From: Epichloe hybrida
Lineage: Eukaryota > Ascomycota > Sordariomycetes > Hypocreales > Clavicipitaceae
Length of the DNA stretch: 64,000 nucleotides
Reading direction: 5' to 3'
Assembly: GCA_019022495.1 (NCBI GenBank)
Contig: JAFEKR010000022.1
Span: forward strand, 806,001-870,000
Position numbers and translations under genes: made by a program. Positions 1-11,539 of the stretch are shown here, piece by piece; the first letter of the stretch is position 1; every line of letters begins with the position of its first letter. The notes under the pieces are model-generated. The model had not been told where the DNA came from and did no database searches. It worked only from the letters and a program-made list of their open reading frames with translations.

Positions 1-3000
1 TAATCATTACTTTTCTTTAGCTATAAAATTAGCTTTCTAGAGCTCTTTCTCTTCTTTTTAGAAGAAGTTATTATCGCTTAGGCCTAATATATCATTAGTT
101 TATATTCCAATAATACTAAAGAGGTTCTTATTATTCGGAGCTATAATCAACAAGCAGAGATCGTAGGTTAAAGTCATTATATTAAGGTTATCCCTATAGT
201 AACAGAAGTACATTACTTACCAGTAGGTTCTAGCCTCTGCGATCCTGTAAAGAGGTCTAATTAATTCAATTACAGTCCCTTCTAGAAAGAGATATGCAAT
301 TTACTTTAGCAATCTCATAATAATTAGCCTTATTAGCACTATATGCGATTAAGTGTAAGCTTATATAATATTGCAAATCCAAAGGTAAATACCTCTTTTT
401 CTTAATAATAAAGCAATAGCTATAATAAGTCGTTAGCTTACTTATTAAATTGTTAGCAATTACGTTAGAATGAATTCCTTTCCTTTGTTATTATAGCCTT
501 ATATAACAAGGCGGGATTTCTCGTACAGTGAGTCCGTTCCTTTACCTTTAATCTCTCTAACTACACAAGAATTAAAGATTCTATAGCCTCTATGCTTCGC
601 TAGGTCAAACTTAACGAATTTAAACATATCCTAAGCTTACAAAGCGTTAATCTTAGCTTAATTAGACTACTTAAAGGGTTTTCCTAGGGTTATAATCCTT
701 CCTTCTTAGCAAAGCTAAAGAGCGAGGTTTTAATTAGCCTTTTCCTTTGCTATAAGAAATGCTATACTTAGTATCCCTCTAGTTATAACCTCTTAAATAA
801 AGGCCTTCTCTTAATCTTTGTTTATAAGTACATAGAGCTAAACTAGGCTAATATTCTTCTTAGGGCTATAAGGTCTTCTTTTCCTTACTTTTATTCCTTT
901 AGGGTGTGGTAATAAGTCTTTAACTTAATAGCTTCCCCTTAGGGCCTTTTAGGCTTTATAAGCCTCTTTGTCAGACTCTCCTATACTTATAAATTACACT
1001 ATAAGGGCCTTTCTTAGTCTCCCTTGCTTTCTCTTAGCTAGTGCCTATGGCTCTTTGCTTTCTTTTATTAGGGGATCTCTTTTAGTGGTAATAGTTAGTT
1101 ATATAGTTGCTTCTTCCTCTACGCTATTAGGCTTTATCTCCTACTACTCTAGTCCCTCTGTAATACATAGGTCTTTATAGTAGGGCTTTACTACTATAGA
1201 GTAGAACTTCGCTAGGCTATAGGGCATATTAACTATATAGGTCTCTCTATTAGTAGTAAGCAGCTTATACAGGCTATGCCAGCTGCCTTTCTCTCTTTAT
1301 ATACGTATATTAGCCTACAAGGGTAGCTAATATATAGGCACTATGTTAGGGCTATTCTAGGCTCTAAGGGCGTCACAGACCTACCATAAAGCTAGATAGT
1401 AGTGGACTTTATTAGTAGCTTTACGAATTACTTTAGTATATTAAATAATAGAGACACTTAGTAGTAACTTATCTATTATCCGTAAGTAACCTCTAAAGAC
1501 TAGTATAGTTAGGATAATACTATTTAGGCTTGCAAAGTTATTAATTACCTTAACAGCTATTTAGAGACATTACTCTAGCGCAAGCTCCGTTCTAATCAAG
1601 TCTATAATAATATTATAGGCTTAGCGTAGAGGTCCATGGTATCTCTTAACCTTTCTAATACTATTATAGGCTTTAATTAGCATCTCACTGGTTTTAATTA
1701 ATATTAATTAAGCATAATGCTTAAATTTAGCAGAAGCAAAGTTATTGCTAGCATTATGAATAATCTAATCTAGAGGTCTAAGATAAGTATTAATCTAATA
1801 TTCGCGGATTACATCCTAGATATCTTAAGCCTTCTGCTTCTTTAGATTAAGGAATTAGGCTACTTAGAATAAGGTTACTAAATCAACGATATAAAGCACT
1901 AGTTAGCCATTGATTTACATAATATTAACAATAATCTCGTAGTTAAATTCGTGATTATCCTTAATTATGAATTTAAATTAGCTAGGGGCCTTTCTATGTA
2001 TCTAGCAATAGTAGCAGACTTTAGGCAATTCCTTAATTACCTAGCGTTTAACTTTATAACTAGCTTAGTAAAGGATCTTTATAAGTTATTAAACAGAAGG
2101 GTAACTAAGTTAATAATATAATTAATAGATATCTCCTTCTAAAAGGTAGAAGGCAACTATTTCTCTCACTTCTAGTAACCACTAAGGATAGCCTTATTAT
2201 CGCACAATAGGTATAGTCTTATTGCCTTAGATAAGTACGTTAGCAAGGTTATTAATCTTAACTTATATTTTATTTATATTAGTAATTAAGAAGAGAAAGG
2301 AGGTAGCTATATTAAGAACGTAGAATTCAAGCTCTCTAAGTTCTATAGGCACATAAAGGATTCCTCTTATAACTACTAATCTAGCGCTAAATATAATAAT
2401 TTAGGGTTCGCAGGGGGTTACCTTTAATAAAGGCATTAATCTTAACAGGGCCTTTACTTATACCTCTCCTATAGTTAACTTTCCTGTAGTACTAGTATTA
2501 GGCATAATCCCTCTAAAGACCTCTTTAGAATAGTATTCTTTAGAGATATAGTAAATTAAGCCCTTATCGCACTCTTATAGCTTATAGAGCTCCTACCTAA
2601 GGAATACGTGTTAGAAGGCTTAATTATTTAGAGTTATAAGAATATTAATATTAGCGGCGTTATAGTTAGTTTATAATCCGGAGTAGAAGAATTATATAAT
2701 GCTTAGGTATGCTATTAATAGTAGCTTCTTTACATTATTATTATTATCTTTAGCTTCTATGTAGGCTAAAAGATATAATTCCTAATTCTAACCTAAGCCT
2801 TTATTAGGCTTATTATTATCCTACCCTTCATAAGAGGCAAGGAATACCTAGAATCTCTTCTTTAAAAGGGGTGTATAATATGTTTTACTAGCTTACTAGT
2901 AGTCTTTCTCCTTTTAATATTCTTTAGCGAAGTAATTAAAGAACTAGTAACTACTCTTACTGCATATAAAGTAGCGCTTAGTGCTTAGCCTAGGGCTCTG

Positions 3001-4500
3001 TTTGTAATAACTTCCTCTGCTGCAGGGGGATAATCACTATCTATACTAATAATTAGTAAATATAGCCTCTAGAGGGTTTTCTTATTAGTACTAAAGGTAT
3101 TAGGAGGGCCTCTTATTTAATTCCGTAATAGTAATTACCTTACAAAGGTCTCTAGCAAGACTTTTAAAGCCTATAGAGTGTATATATTCCACTATTTAAT
3201 ATTTAGGCACACTAGCTATAGTATTTAAGGCTTACTTATAGAGTTTAGTATTTACTATCTTAGTAAGGTATAGGCCTCTATAGATCTTCTTAAGGGTTAA
3301 TAATATAATCTTAAGGCACTTAAGCTTGCTTTTATTAGGGTTCTTCTTAATTATGCTCTTTAGTATTATACTACTTCACTTATAGTAATAGAATTACTAG
3401 TTACTTTCTATCTTAAAGCGCTAACAAATATAAGCAATTATCTCTTTATAGAAATAGTTATTCCTAAAGAGATAATTAAGGTAGTATTACTTAGTATTAC
3501 CTATTAATATAATAGGGAAAGCCTTCTAATAATATGTTTATAGAAGGTTAATTCTATCACACTTATTTTTAAAGAGCGTAATCTTTAGTATTAAGAAGTT
3601 ATATAGCTTTCTACTATAGTAGTTGCTATCCTTATACATCTTTATAAGCTCTAAGATTTTCTTTGTAATCTAATCTTCAGAGGGGAATTACTATAAAGGC
3701 ATAATTTATTATAAATAATAGTCTACTAGTTATTCTTAATAATAATTATCCGGATAGAGCTATTAATATAATAGGGATTATCATAGGGGTTCTTATAAGG
3801 GTTTAAGCAATCTCTAGGGTTAGGGAAGGTTAATTTCTAGGGTAGGTTATTAAGGCTATTAATATTAAGGTTCTAGGGGTTTAGAAGATTATAATCTTTC
3901 TTATAATCTTTCCTATAACCAAAGGGGTATTAAGGTTTAATAAAGCACTTCCTTAAGCAATACTAGGATTAAATATCCTAGGCCTCGCCTAACAAGGACG
4001 CCATAATCTTATAAGGAATTACATAATTCTCTAATAACATCCTTAGATACCCTTTTAAAGGTGTCTTTAGACTATCCTTTAAAGTCTTCTTAGAATAATT
4101 CCTATAGGTTATTATCTCTCTAACCTTAATGCTTACTAAGGTTAATAAATCTTATAATCTAGTTATTAAGTTTAAGCTATATAGTAGTCTCTAGATCTAG
4201 CTTAATGGATTCTTTCTAATCACTAGAGAAGTTATAAGTAAGCTATTAAAGGCATAAGGGTAACTTATACTCTTAGGGTCTTTTAGTAGTAATAGTTAGA
4301 GCCTTACTATTACTAGTAGCCTTTGCTCTTATAGAAGGTCTAGATTTCTCTGCTATCTTTAACTATAAAAAGAACGTTACTAATTTATTATTTTTACTAC
4401 TAATTAAGCTCCTATGTTTACCCGTTGCTATTATAAGGTTCTTCTTTCGCATTTCAGGAGCGTTATTGCTCTAATAAAATTAAAAGATCGTAAAAACAGG
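1..4500 (-). pseudogene. Copia-1 gag-pol, RIP-degraded (copy a)
   Basis: This is the former polyprotein of Copia-1 copy a. The gag zinc knuckle is readable near 3000-2950 as a CxxC-type cluster (Cys-Phe-Ile-Cys-Gly-Lys in the sister copy). An integrase segment follows with the HCQMHGK-like block near 2025. Reverse transcriptase sequence reaches the window edge. Stops are TAA/TAG at positions expected to be Gln or Trp. The small open frames at 968-1180 and 4414-4732 lie inside this region and are not genes. The start of gag is not defined; the limit given is approximate. Confidence 0.75.
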
Positions 4501-5174
4501 AAAAAAAACAGAAGAAAAAGTAGTAAAAGCAGCAAAAGTAGTAACAAGAATAAATCAATAGAGATAAAGAAAGCAATAGAAGTTCCAAAAGTAAGCGGAA
4601 AATAATAGGAAAAGTAATAAGGGAATAATAGGAATTACCACTTCCTATTTTTCGTAAAAAGGAGGGAAGGAGATAATCTCTCTTTCTTGCTAACAAGTAC
4701 AGGGCAAATAGCACTAATAATAAAGGGGGCAAAAAACAAGCAGTAGATGCTTATAGGGAGAGATTAAAGGTCTGTTAGAAGGTAATATGTTAAAGGGAAT
4801 TTATAGGTATGTCAGCTAGCTTAGCTAAGGTTATTCAACGTCAGGTTCAAAATAAATACCTCGCAGCAATAGATTCGGTTATTCGGTTGTTTTTCTTGTA
4901 ATAAACGATAAAATCAACAATTAACAACAATATCCCAGATAGATATAACAAAGTTATATCCCTAAGCCTAAGGGTTAATAAATCGATTCCTTAGAAGCCT
5001 AACAAGCCCGCAACTAGGATTCTAGTCTTTTCCTTTAGCACACTTATGTAGTCATGCCTCTCTACCACAATGACTATTATAGTATAACAAGGGGTAGTAG
5101 TAGTAGTATTTATAGAAATGTCTTTTCTTATAATACCTAGCTTATCTATAGTTATAAAGTTAACTACTAATTAG

Positions 5175-5431
5175 TGTTAGTTATACTAAGGTCTTGCGTA
5201 GGTAATAAATCCTATATAATTAAAGTTAATAATAGTTAGTTAGCTAGCTAGGAAAGAGGGAGAACAGAGGGAAAGTCTAGATGCTAGAAAAGTAAGCGAA
5301 ATCCGTATATAGGGCACAAAAAGGGGGTGGCAAATTAATGCAGCTAATCATATCGCGTGCATCACGCCGGACCCACAATTGGTCTGGTCTTTGGCCACGA
5401 TTGAACCGATGAAGATCCGAAGGAATCAACA
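5175..5431 (-). repeat. Copia-1 5' LTR (copy a)
   Basis: This 257-bp LTR, reverse-complemented, starts TGTTGATTCCTTCGGATC and ends TAACACTAA-side, matching the LTRs at 20738-20995 and 27265-27522. It is one of the less mutated Copia-1 LTRs and keeps GC-containing blocks such as the GGACCCACAATTGG stretch. Confidence 0.88.
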
Positions 5432-6336
5432 AAATAGTTAAATAAAATATTTAAATTAAGTTTTAAAGTATTATTTAAGAGCCTTTACTTACTTTAATTA
5501 AACTAATTAAGCTAATAGCCTTTTAATAATATAGTTTATATATAATATAAGTATTTATTTAACTTATAGCTATACCCTAGCTAAGGCACTATAAGGCTAT
5601 AACCCTAAGAAACTATAGTAAGTAATTATAAATATTTTTATAGTAAATAACTAAGTAAAGACTTATATTACTATACTAAGAGATAAATATATAGTAATTA
5701 AGTAGCTTTTAAGTAACTTATAAGCCTAGTATATAAAATACTATAATAAGAAGTAAACCCTAATAAAGTTTAAAATAAGTAATTATATTTTATTATTTAT
5801 AAAGAATATTAACTTATAATAACCTAGTAAGAAGCTAAGTATAAAGTATTTAAGCCCTTATAAAATTAAAAAGGTAATTAGTACTTATAAATTAGTATAT
5901 TAATTAAAGCTACTACCTAGATTATAATTATATAATATTTTTAATATTACTAACCTTAAACTATTTATAAGGGACTTATCTAGTATAAAAAATATATCTT
6001 ACTATAAGAGAATATTATAAATAATAAGTAAGAGTTTAAAGTTAAAAGAATTATATTATATTATTATAATAGGAGATATTAGAAATACCTAGTTAAATAA
6101 AAACGTTATAATACTTTAAAGAATTCTTAAGTAAAAAAAAAATTTTTATTATAATAATTATTATTAAGGATTATAAGTAATAACTAAGTAGCTAGTTTAT
6201 AAATATAAAGGTATATTTAGTAAAGTTTAAATAATAGTAGTAATATATAAAAATAAATCTAGATAAGTTCTTAGATAACCTAACTTATAGCTACTTTATA
6301 CTAATTACCTTATTAATATATTACTTACCTAGCCCC
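5432..6336 (+). pseudogene. Ty3/Gypsy chromovirus fragment: integrase C-terminus and chromodomain
   Basis: This is the tail of a Gypsy polyprotein on the plus strand. From about 5823 a frame reads PSKKLSIKYLSPYKIKKVIS, the GPY/F module found after the integrase core of Ty3/Gypsy elements, and continues to a block corresponding to the usual VFHxxLLKPF (about 5940-5965). About 100 bases later (6075-6125) another frame reads KYLVK, a stop at an expected Trp, then KRYNTLKNS, matching the YLVKWKGY...SW core of chromodomains. In the family, chromodomains steer integration toward heterochromatin. No LTR was found. The left side was cut by Copia-1 copy a and the right side meets a CAGAGC-ended repeat at 6337. 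Confidence 0.62.
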
Positions 6337-6704
6337 AGAGCATTGTTTGTAGTGTAGTTAGTGTAGTTTTTAGGAAAATTTTGTATTTATAGTGTAGTTT
6401 TTTTTAACTAGTATTTAGTGTAGTGTAGTTTTTTTTTTGTAGTTAGTGTAGTTACTAACTACACTAACTACACTACACTACAAAAACTACAAATGTAGTG
6501 TTAGGTAAATAAAAAGTGAGTCTTTTTATATAGTAGTATTAATATACTAATTAGAAGAAAGCTATTATTCTTATACTTATATTATTAGCTATTTAATTAA
6601 ATTAGTTATTTAAGTTATAAGATTATAACCTTTTATAAATTTTATTATAACTAGGGTTATAAGTACTATTATAAGTTTTTTATAAGACTATTATTCTTTA
6701 TACT
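6337..6704 (+). repeat. Repeat R copy 1, left part (CAGAGC-ended, TGTAG-rich)
   Basis: This segment begins CAGAGCATTG and carries dense TGTAG/CTACA short repeats to about 6500 that can fold back, followed by TTAGGTAAATAAAAAGTGAGTC and an A+T-rich tail. It is interrupted after 6704 by the left LINE and resumes at 13268. The whole unit is duplicated in inverted orientation at 39605-39986 plus 47603-47930. It has no coding potential and is probably a non-autonomous DNA element. Confidence 0.6.
6693..6704 (+). repeat. Target-site duplication of left LINE (5' side)
   Basis: ATTCTTTATACT is repeated exactly at 13268-13279 on the other side of the LINE. The paralogous, uninterrupted repeat R (about 39935-39960, reverse strand) has this sequence once, which confirms a 12-bp duplication. 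Confidence 0.85.
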
Positions 6705-6859
6705 ATATCTAGTCTTAAAAACCTTCGCATAAACTTCCGCACCGCTCTAAAGGTCTGGAATTACCTCTAAAATACAAACCACATTAATATTTAAATTCCT
6801 TGCCTCTGTTTACCCCCCCTATAATATTATATCATAATAGAGCTAGTAGTAGGAGTGTA

Positions 6860-8250
6860 AATATGCTAATAGTAATAAACTTAGGAGAAAGGGGGCTAGT
6901 ATAGAGCTACTACTACCTAAATATAGGAATAGGATAGTTTAATATTTAGAGTGGCAAGAATAACCCTATAATAAACTAGAACTAATTTAAATATCTAGAT
7001 AATATAAAATACTATAATAAAATTATAAGCCTTATCCCTAGTAATAAAGTTACTTAGGTATAGCGTATTACTAAAGCTATTACTAAATAGGTAGCAGACT
7101 ATGCCTAAGCTAAAGTAAAGGTAATAAACTATAATAATAGTAATATTTATACTACTAAAGAAGCCCTTAAATAAGCCCTTAAAGAGGCTATTAAAAAAGA
7201 AGCTAAAGAAAGTAATACTCTAACCTAGGTAAGTATTACTACTAGCCTAGCCCCTAAATAAATAAATAGCTTACCTCCCCCTCTCTAAATCCCTAGTAAA
7301 TAAAACTAAGAGATACTTATTAAAAGGAATACTATCTAGGAATTACTTTAGTCTAGGGGCGTGGAAGATATAGTAATAGTAGTAAATAAAGCTATAGGCT
7401 AGACTATAGTAGTAGTAGCTAAAAGACTCCCTAGTAAGGATATAATTATTACCTTTAAAGGAAATACTACCTAATATAAAGAAGACTAAAAATAAATTAC
7501 TAAAGTATTTAGTCTAGAGATAACCCTTTACTATTATATACTTAGCGTTATTATTAAAGGATTTCTAACTAAACATACCTCTCTTAAGAACTAGTAATAG
7601 AAATTAAAAAGGCTAATAAGGTAAATATAGTAAAGGTAATAGTAAGATAACCCTAGGGTAAAGGTACCTAAAGAACTACTCTAATACTAGGCCTAGCTAA
7701 AGTAAAAGATACTAATAAGATATACTATAATAGTATAGTCTTTAAAGCAAAGCTTTTCTAAACTAAACTATATAATAAAACCTTATAACCCTAATAGTAC
7801 TATAATTACTTCTAAACTAGCTATATAGCTAAGTTCTATAAGGTAGTACTAAGGTATAGTAGGTATAAAGCTAGCTATTATAAGAACAAAGAGTCCTCCT
7901 ACCTAGTAAAAGATAAATAAGTAAAAAAGAACTATATCCTATACTTTAGACTACACCTAGCCTAGTTAAGGGACTATCCTATTCTAAAAGAGAAGTAAAA
8001 TATTACTAGAGCAGGATATCTTAAATAGCCCTCCTACTTTACTACCTACTCCCTAAGTAAAGGCTTAACTATACCCTATAAGAGACTTAGTATAGTAGTA
8101 AAACCTATTATTATAGTAAGTAAAAAGAGAGAATACCTTATAAATATAAAATAAAGCACTAAATAACTAAGATTAGGAAGTATTAAATAGTATATAGAGT
8201 AACTTAGAGCTAGAATAAAGCTAGTATAAGATAGTAGTAACTAATAACCC
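6860..8250 (+). pseudogene. LINE ORF1 (gag-like, zinc knuckles), left copy
   Basis: This is the remnant of the first ORF, an RNA-binding protein of Tad1-type LINEs. Near 7785-7960 the frame reads in the style of CYNCFQTSYIAKFYK followed by RYSRYKASYYKNKES. I read this as consecutive CCHC knuckles (CYNCFQxGHIAKFCK, RCGRCAGxHYK) in which RIP replaced Cys by Tyr and Gly by Ser. Upstream is an A/E/K/P-rich region typical of these ORF1 proteins. Stops are TAA/TAG only. The start is not defined. Confidence 0.65.
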
Positions 8251-8269
8251 CCCTAATTAATATAATAAT

Positions 8270-11200
8270 ATTATAAGTCCTTTTCTAGAATGTAAATAAG
8301 AAAAATAAACTAGTATATATAGTGCTTTATTACTAGACTAATATAGATATAATTATAATCTAAGAATAGGAACACATAAGAAACCTATAGCCCCTAGCAC
8401 TAGGCCTTACCTAGTTCTAACTCACATATTATAATAGATATAACATAGTATATATAAACAAGAAACATAGAGTAAGGTTATAGTTAGCCTAGGGAGGGAC
8501 TAACTAGTTACTAGTAAAGCTATAAGGAGTTAATATTTACTCCCTTTACTTAGAGGGATATAGTAATAACTAAAATACCCTTATTTATATAATTAACCTA
8601 AAGAAGCCCTATAACTAAAGCATATTTATAGGTAACTTTAACTAAAAGCACCCCCTCTAGGATAAGCTAGATAGGAAAACTAATAAAGTAAATAAACTAC
8701 TAGAGTTTATAGACTAGTAAAGGCTTAGACTTATTATACCCTAGGGCAAGCCTATAAGATAATATAAAGATAATAGAAATAGCACTATTAATCTAGTATA
8801 GGCTATACTAGATATTAGAGTTTACTATAAAGGCACTAAAGACATCCCTAGATCTAACTATATCCTATAACTAATTAGTATTTTTAATAAATAGTAGGAA
8901 GCTATCCCCTAGGTCCTTAGATATATATAGGGAGCTATAAACTAACTATATATAAAGGTAAAGGCTATAATTAGACTCTAGCCTAAGAACACGCTAGACC
9001 TATATAATAAAGAGGGAATAAATAACTATATAATATAGCTTATTATAAGCCTATAATAGATTATAAATAAGGTAGTCCTAAAGAAAGCCTAGGGACTCCC
9101 TAGCCTAGAGGTATAGTAGTTAAGGAAAGCCTAAGAGTTAGTTAGTAAAGTAAGGTAAGCTAAGAGATAATAAAGACACTAGAGAACTAATATAAACTAG
9201 TAAGCTTACACTAAGGCAAATAAGAACTAAGAATATGTTATAAGGGAAGAGAAAAGAAATATATAGAGGGATATATTATAAAAGGCTAATATATAGGAAA
9301 AAGACAGAGGGGTCTAGAGGCTTAAGAGATAGGCCTAGCTTTAAAGCTAGGCCCCCCTAGAGCTCCCTAGACTCCCTAAGCTAGAAAGAAGCAAAAATAA
9401 CCCTAACCTAGCTACTATATATAATAATAAAGCTAGCATACTAGTATAAAGATTTTTCCCTAAGCTAATAGTAGACCTCTTATATATACTAGACTTCTCC
9501 TTCCTAGAGCTAGAAAATACACTATTACTAAATAAAAAATAATTTAGGTAAGAGAAAATTAATAATATCCTAGTAAATATAGCTAGTTAGAAGGCACTAG
9601 GGGATAATAAACTCCTAGTAGGCCTTATTAAAGCCTATAATAACCTAGCTAAAGATACTATAGCTAGGCTCCTAAATATAATCCTAGAAATAGAATACTT
9701 CCTAGCTTACTTCTAAACTATAAGGGTAGTAGTAATTAGGAAACCTAGTAAAACCACTAAGGAAATAAGGAGAGCTAATATATAAAGACTAATCTTACTA
9801 CTTAATATAGTAGGAAAGATTATAGAAGTAGTAATAGTAAAGTAACTTATAGCCTTTACTAAGGTAAAGGGGCTACTCCCTAAACTCTAGATAAGTAATA
9901 GGATAAATAAATTAACAAAAACCATAATAAAAGTCCTTATTAAATATATTAGGGAGGCCTAGGGTAGGGGTAGTATTACCTTACTAGCGTAAATAGATAT
10001 ATCTTTAGTATTTAATAGAGTTAGCTACCTATACCTAATATACTTACTTATAAAGATAGGAGTTCTATAATAGCTAATAGTAGTAATATAAAGCTTTCTT
10101 ATAAATAAATAAGCTAGCTTAGCTTTAATAAAAGACTCTCTAGACTATTTATAATTAAGGCTAGCACCTTATAAAGTTTACCTTCTCTTTAATTCTCTTC
10201 TTACTTTACTTAGTAAAGCTTTATATTTACCTCTAGGCTATTCTAGATATAGTAGCTATAGGATTTATAAATAATATAAATATAGTAGCCTTTAGTAAGA
10301 ATATAGTATAGACCTAGAGAAGACTAGAAGCTATATAGAAAATTTATAAGAAATAGGTAAAGTAAGTAAAAGTTAAGTTTAACCTAGCTAAAACTAAACT
10401 TATATACTTTAGTAAGTCCTATAGACCTCCCTAGGCTAGAGTCTAACTTAAAGTAAAGGAGATAGTGCCTATAAAATTATATAAATTCCTAGGAGTATAG
10501 GTTAATAGAAAACTTAACTAAAGTGCTTATAGAAATATCCTTAAGGGTAAGTTAGCCTAGTAGTAGCTTATACTCTCTAAGCTAGTAGTATTAGCCTAGG
10601 GATATAGCTTTAGAGATACTAGACTTCTATATATATAGGTAGTCTAGCCTATCCTTACCTATAGAGTAAGCGCTTACTATACCCTTACTAAGAAGGGAGA
10701 AAAGCTAAGAGAAGTAGTAAAAAGCTTTATAGTAAATTAATTAGCTTACCTCTAGATTATTATAAGGGCGTTTAAGGCTATACCTATTATATAACTAGAG
10801 GTTAAGACCTATATCCTCCCCCTTAACCTTTACCTAAATAAGATAAAGCAGAGGTTTAAAGATAGAATTGTTAATAGTAGGATAGTAAGGATAATTTAAG
10901 CTATAGCTAACTTAGTTATAATAGTACTATACTATAGAAGAAGACCCTTACTTATTAATAATAAGCTAGATATAGATATAAATAAGGAATAGAAGAAATG
11001 TTAGGAGGACTAGTATAATAAGGAGAGGCTAGCCTAGAGTAAATACATTAGAGAACTAACTAAAGACTAACTACCCTCCTATAACCTAAAGGAAATCTAG
11101 GAATTTTACACTAATATAGATAAGCATATCTCTTTAATAATTATCTAACTATATATAGGAAAGATAGGCCTAAATAAGTTCCTATTCTAAAGAAAGGTTC

Positions 11201-11530
11201 CTAGGGTGGTTTTGCCCCTGTGTAGCTATAGTTAAGCTATAGAAGACTAATACTATATACTAGTTAATTATAGTAAATATAACCACAAGTAACCTTAGTA
11301 GCAATAGCTTGCTAACGCATAGGAGGTAGGGCTAGCCCTAAATAAACCTTAAAAAGCAAAATATTTAGCTAAATAGTTCCTTAGCATAAGATAACTCTAA
11401 TATTACTTATTAGTATAAGAGCTAGCTATAAGATAGCTTAGAATACCTCTAGACCTAGGCTAACTTTATTAATAGATAGAAAACCTCCTAATTATAAATC
11501 TAGCATAGGGGATAGAACAGATAGTGTAGG
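8270..11530 (+). pseudogene. LINE ORF2: endonuclease, reverse transcriptase, C-terminal zinc finger, left copy
   Basis: This is the remnant of the LINE polyprotein. Near 8290-8370 the frame gives V-N-K...D-I-I-I-I with a stop at an expected Gln, then E, matching the N-terminus of AP-type endonucleases (QxNVxK ... IIIQEPW). At 9975-10030 it reads LLA, stop, IDISLVFNRVS, the LLALDISGAFDxVS block of the reverse transcriptase. At 10261-10278 GFINNIN replaces the expected GFVDD active site, so both catalytic Asp are Asn. At 11161-11290 KIGLNKFLF...RKVP is followed by a CxC...ED...H...CxxY finger. The reverse transcriptase blocks lie in different frames, so indels exist as well as stops. It is inactive. 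Confidence 0.8.
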
Positions 11531-11539
11531 CATGGAGGT

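Larger units (their letters stand above)
1..5431 (-). mobile_element. Copia family 1 element (copy a), 5' part, cut by window edge
   Basis: This is a Ty1/Copia LTR retrotransposon on the minus strand. Its 5' LTR lies at 5175-5431 and the internal region runs leftward to base 1, stopping inside the reverse transcriptase. It is collinear in reverse complement with the complete copy at 20738-27522; window base 1 corresponds to about 26200 of that copy. Reading leftward it holds gag with the zinc knuckle (about 3000-2950), the integrase core (about 2030-1700) and the start of the reverse transcriptase (below about 560). The frame is broken throughout by TAA and TAG. The 3' LTR lies outside the window, so no target duplication can be tested. 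The element abuts a Gypsy fragment at 5432. Confidence 0.9.

Noticed and set aside
968..1180. 70-codon plus-strand open frame
   Set aside because: It is antisense to the Copia-1 polyprotein, and the hydrophobic text reflects T-rich codons.
4414..4732. Lys/Ser-rich plus frame and a Leu-rich minus frame over the same bases
   Set aside because: Both lie in the Copia-1 leader/gag start; the purine-rich strand gives K/S/R text by composition. The corresponding region of copy b (about 21460-21780) shows no conserved frame.
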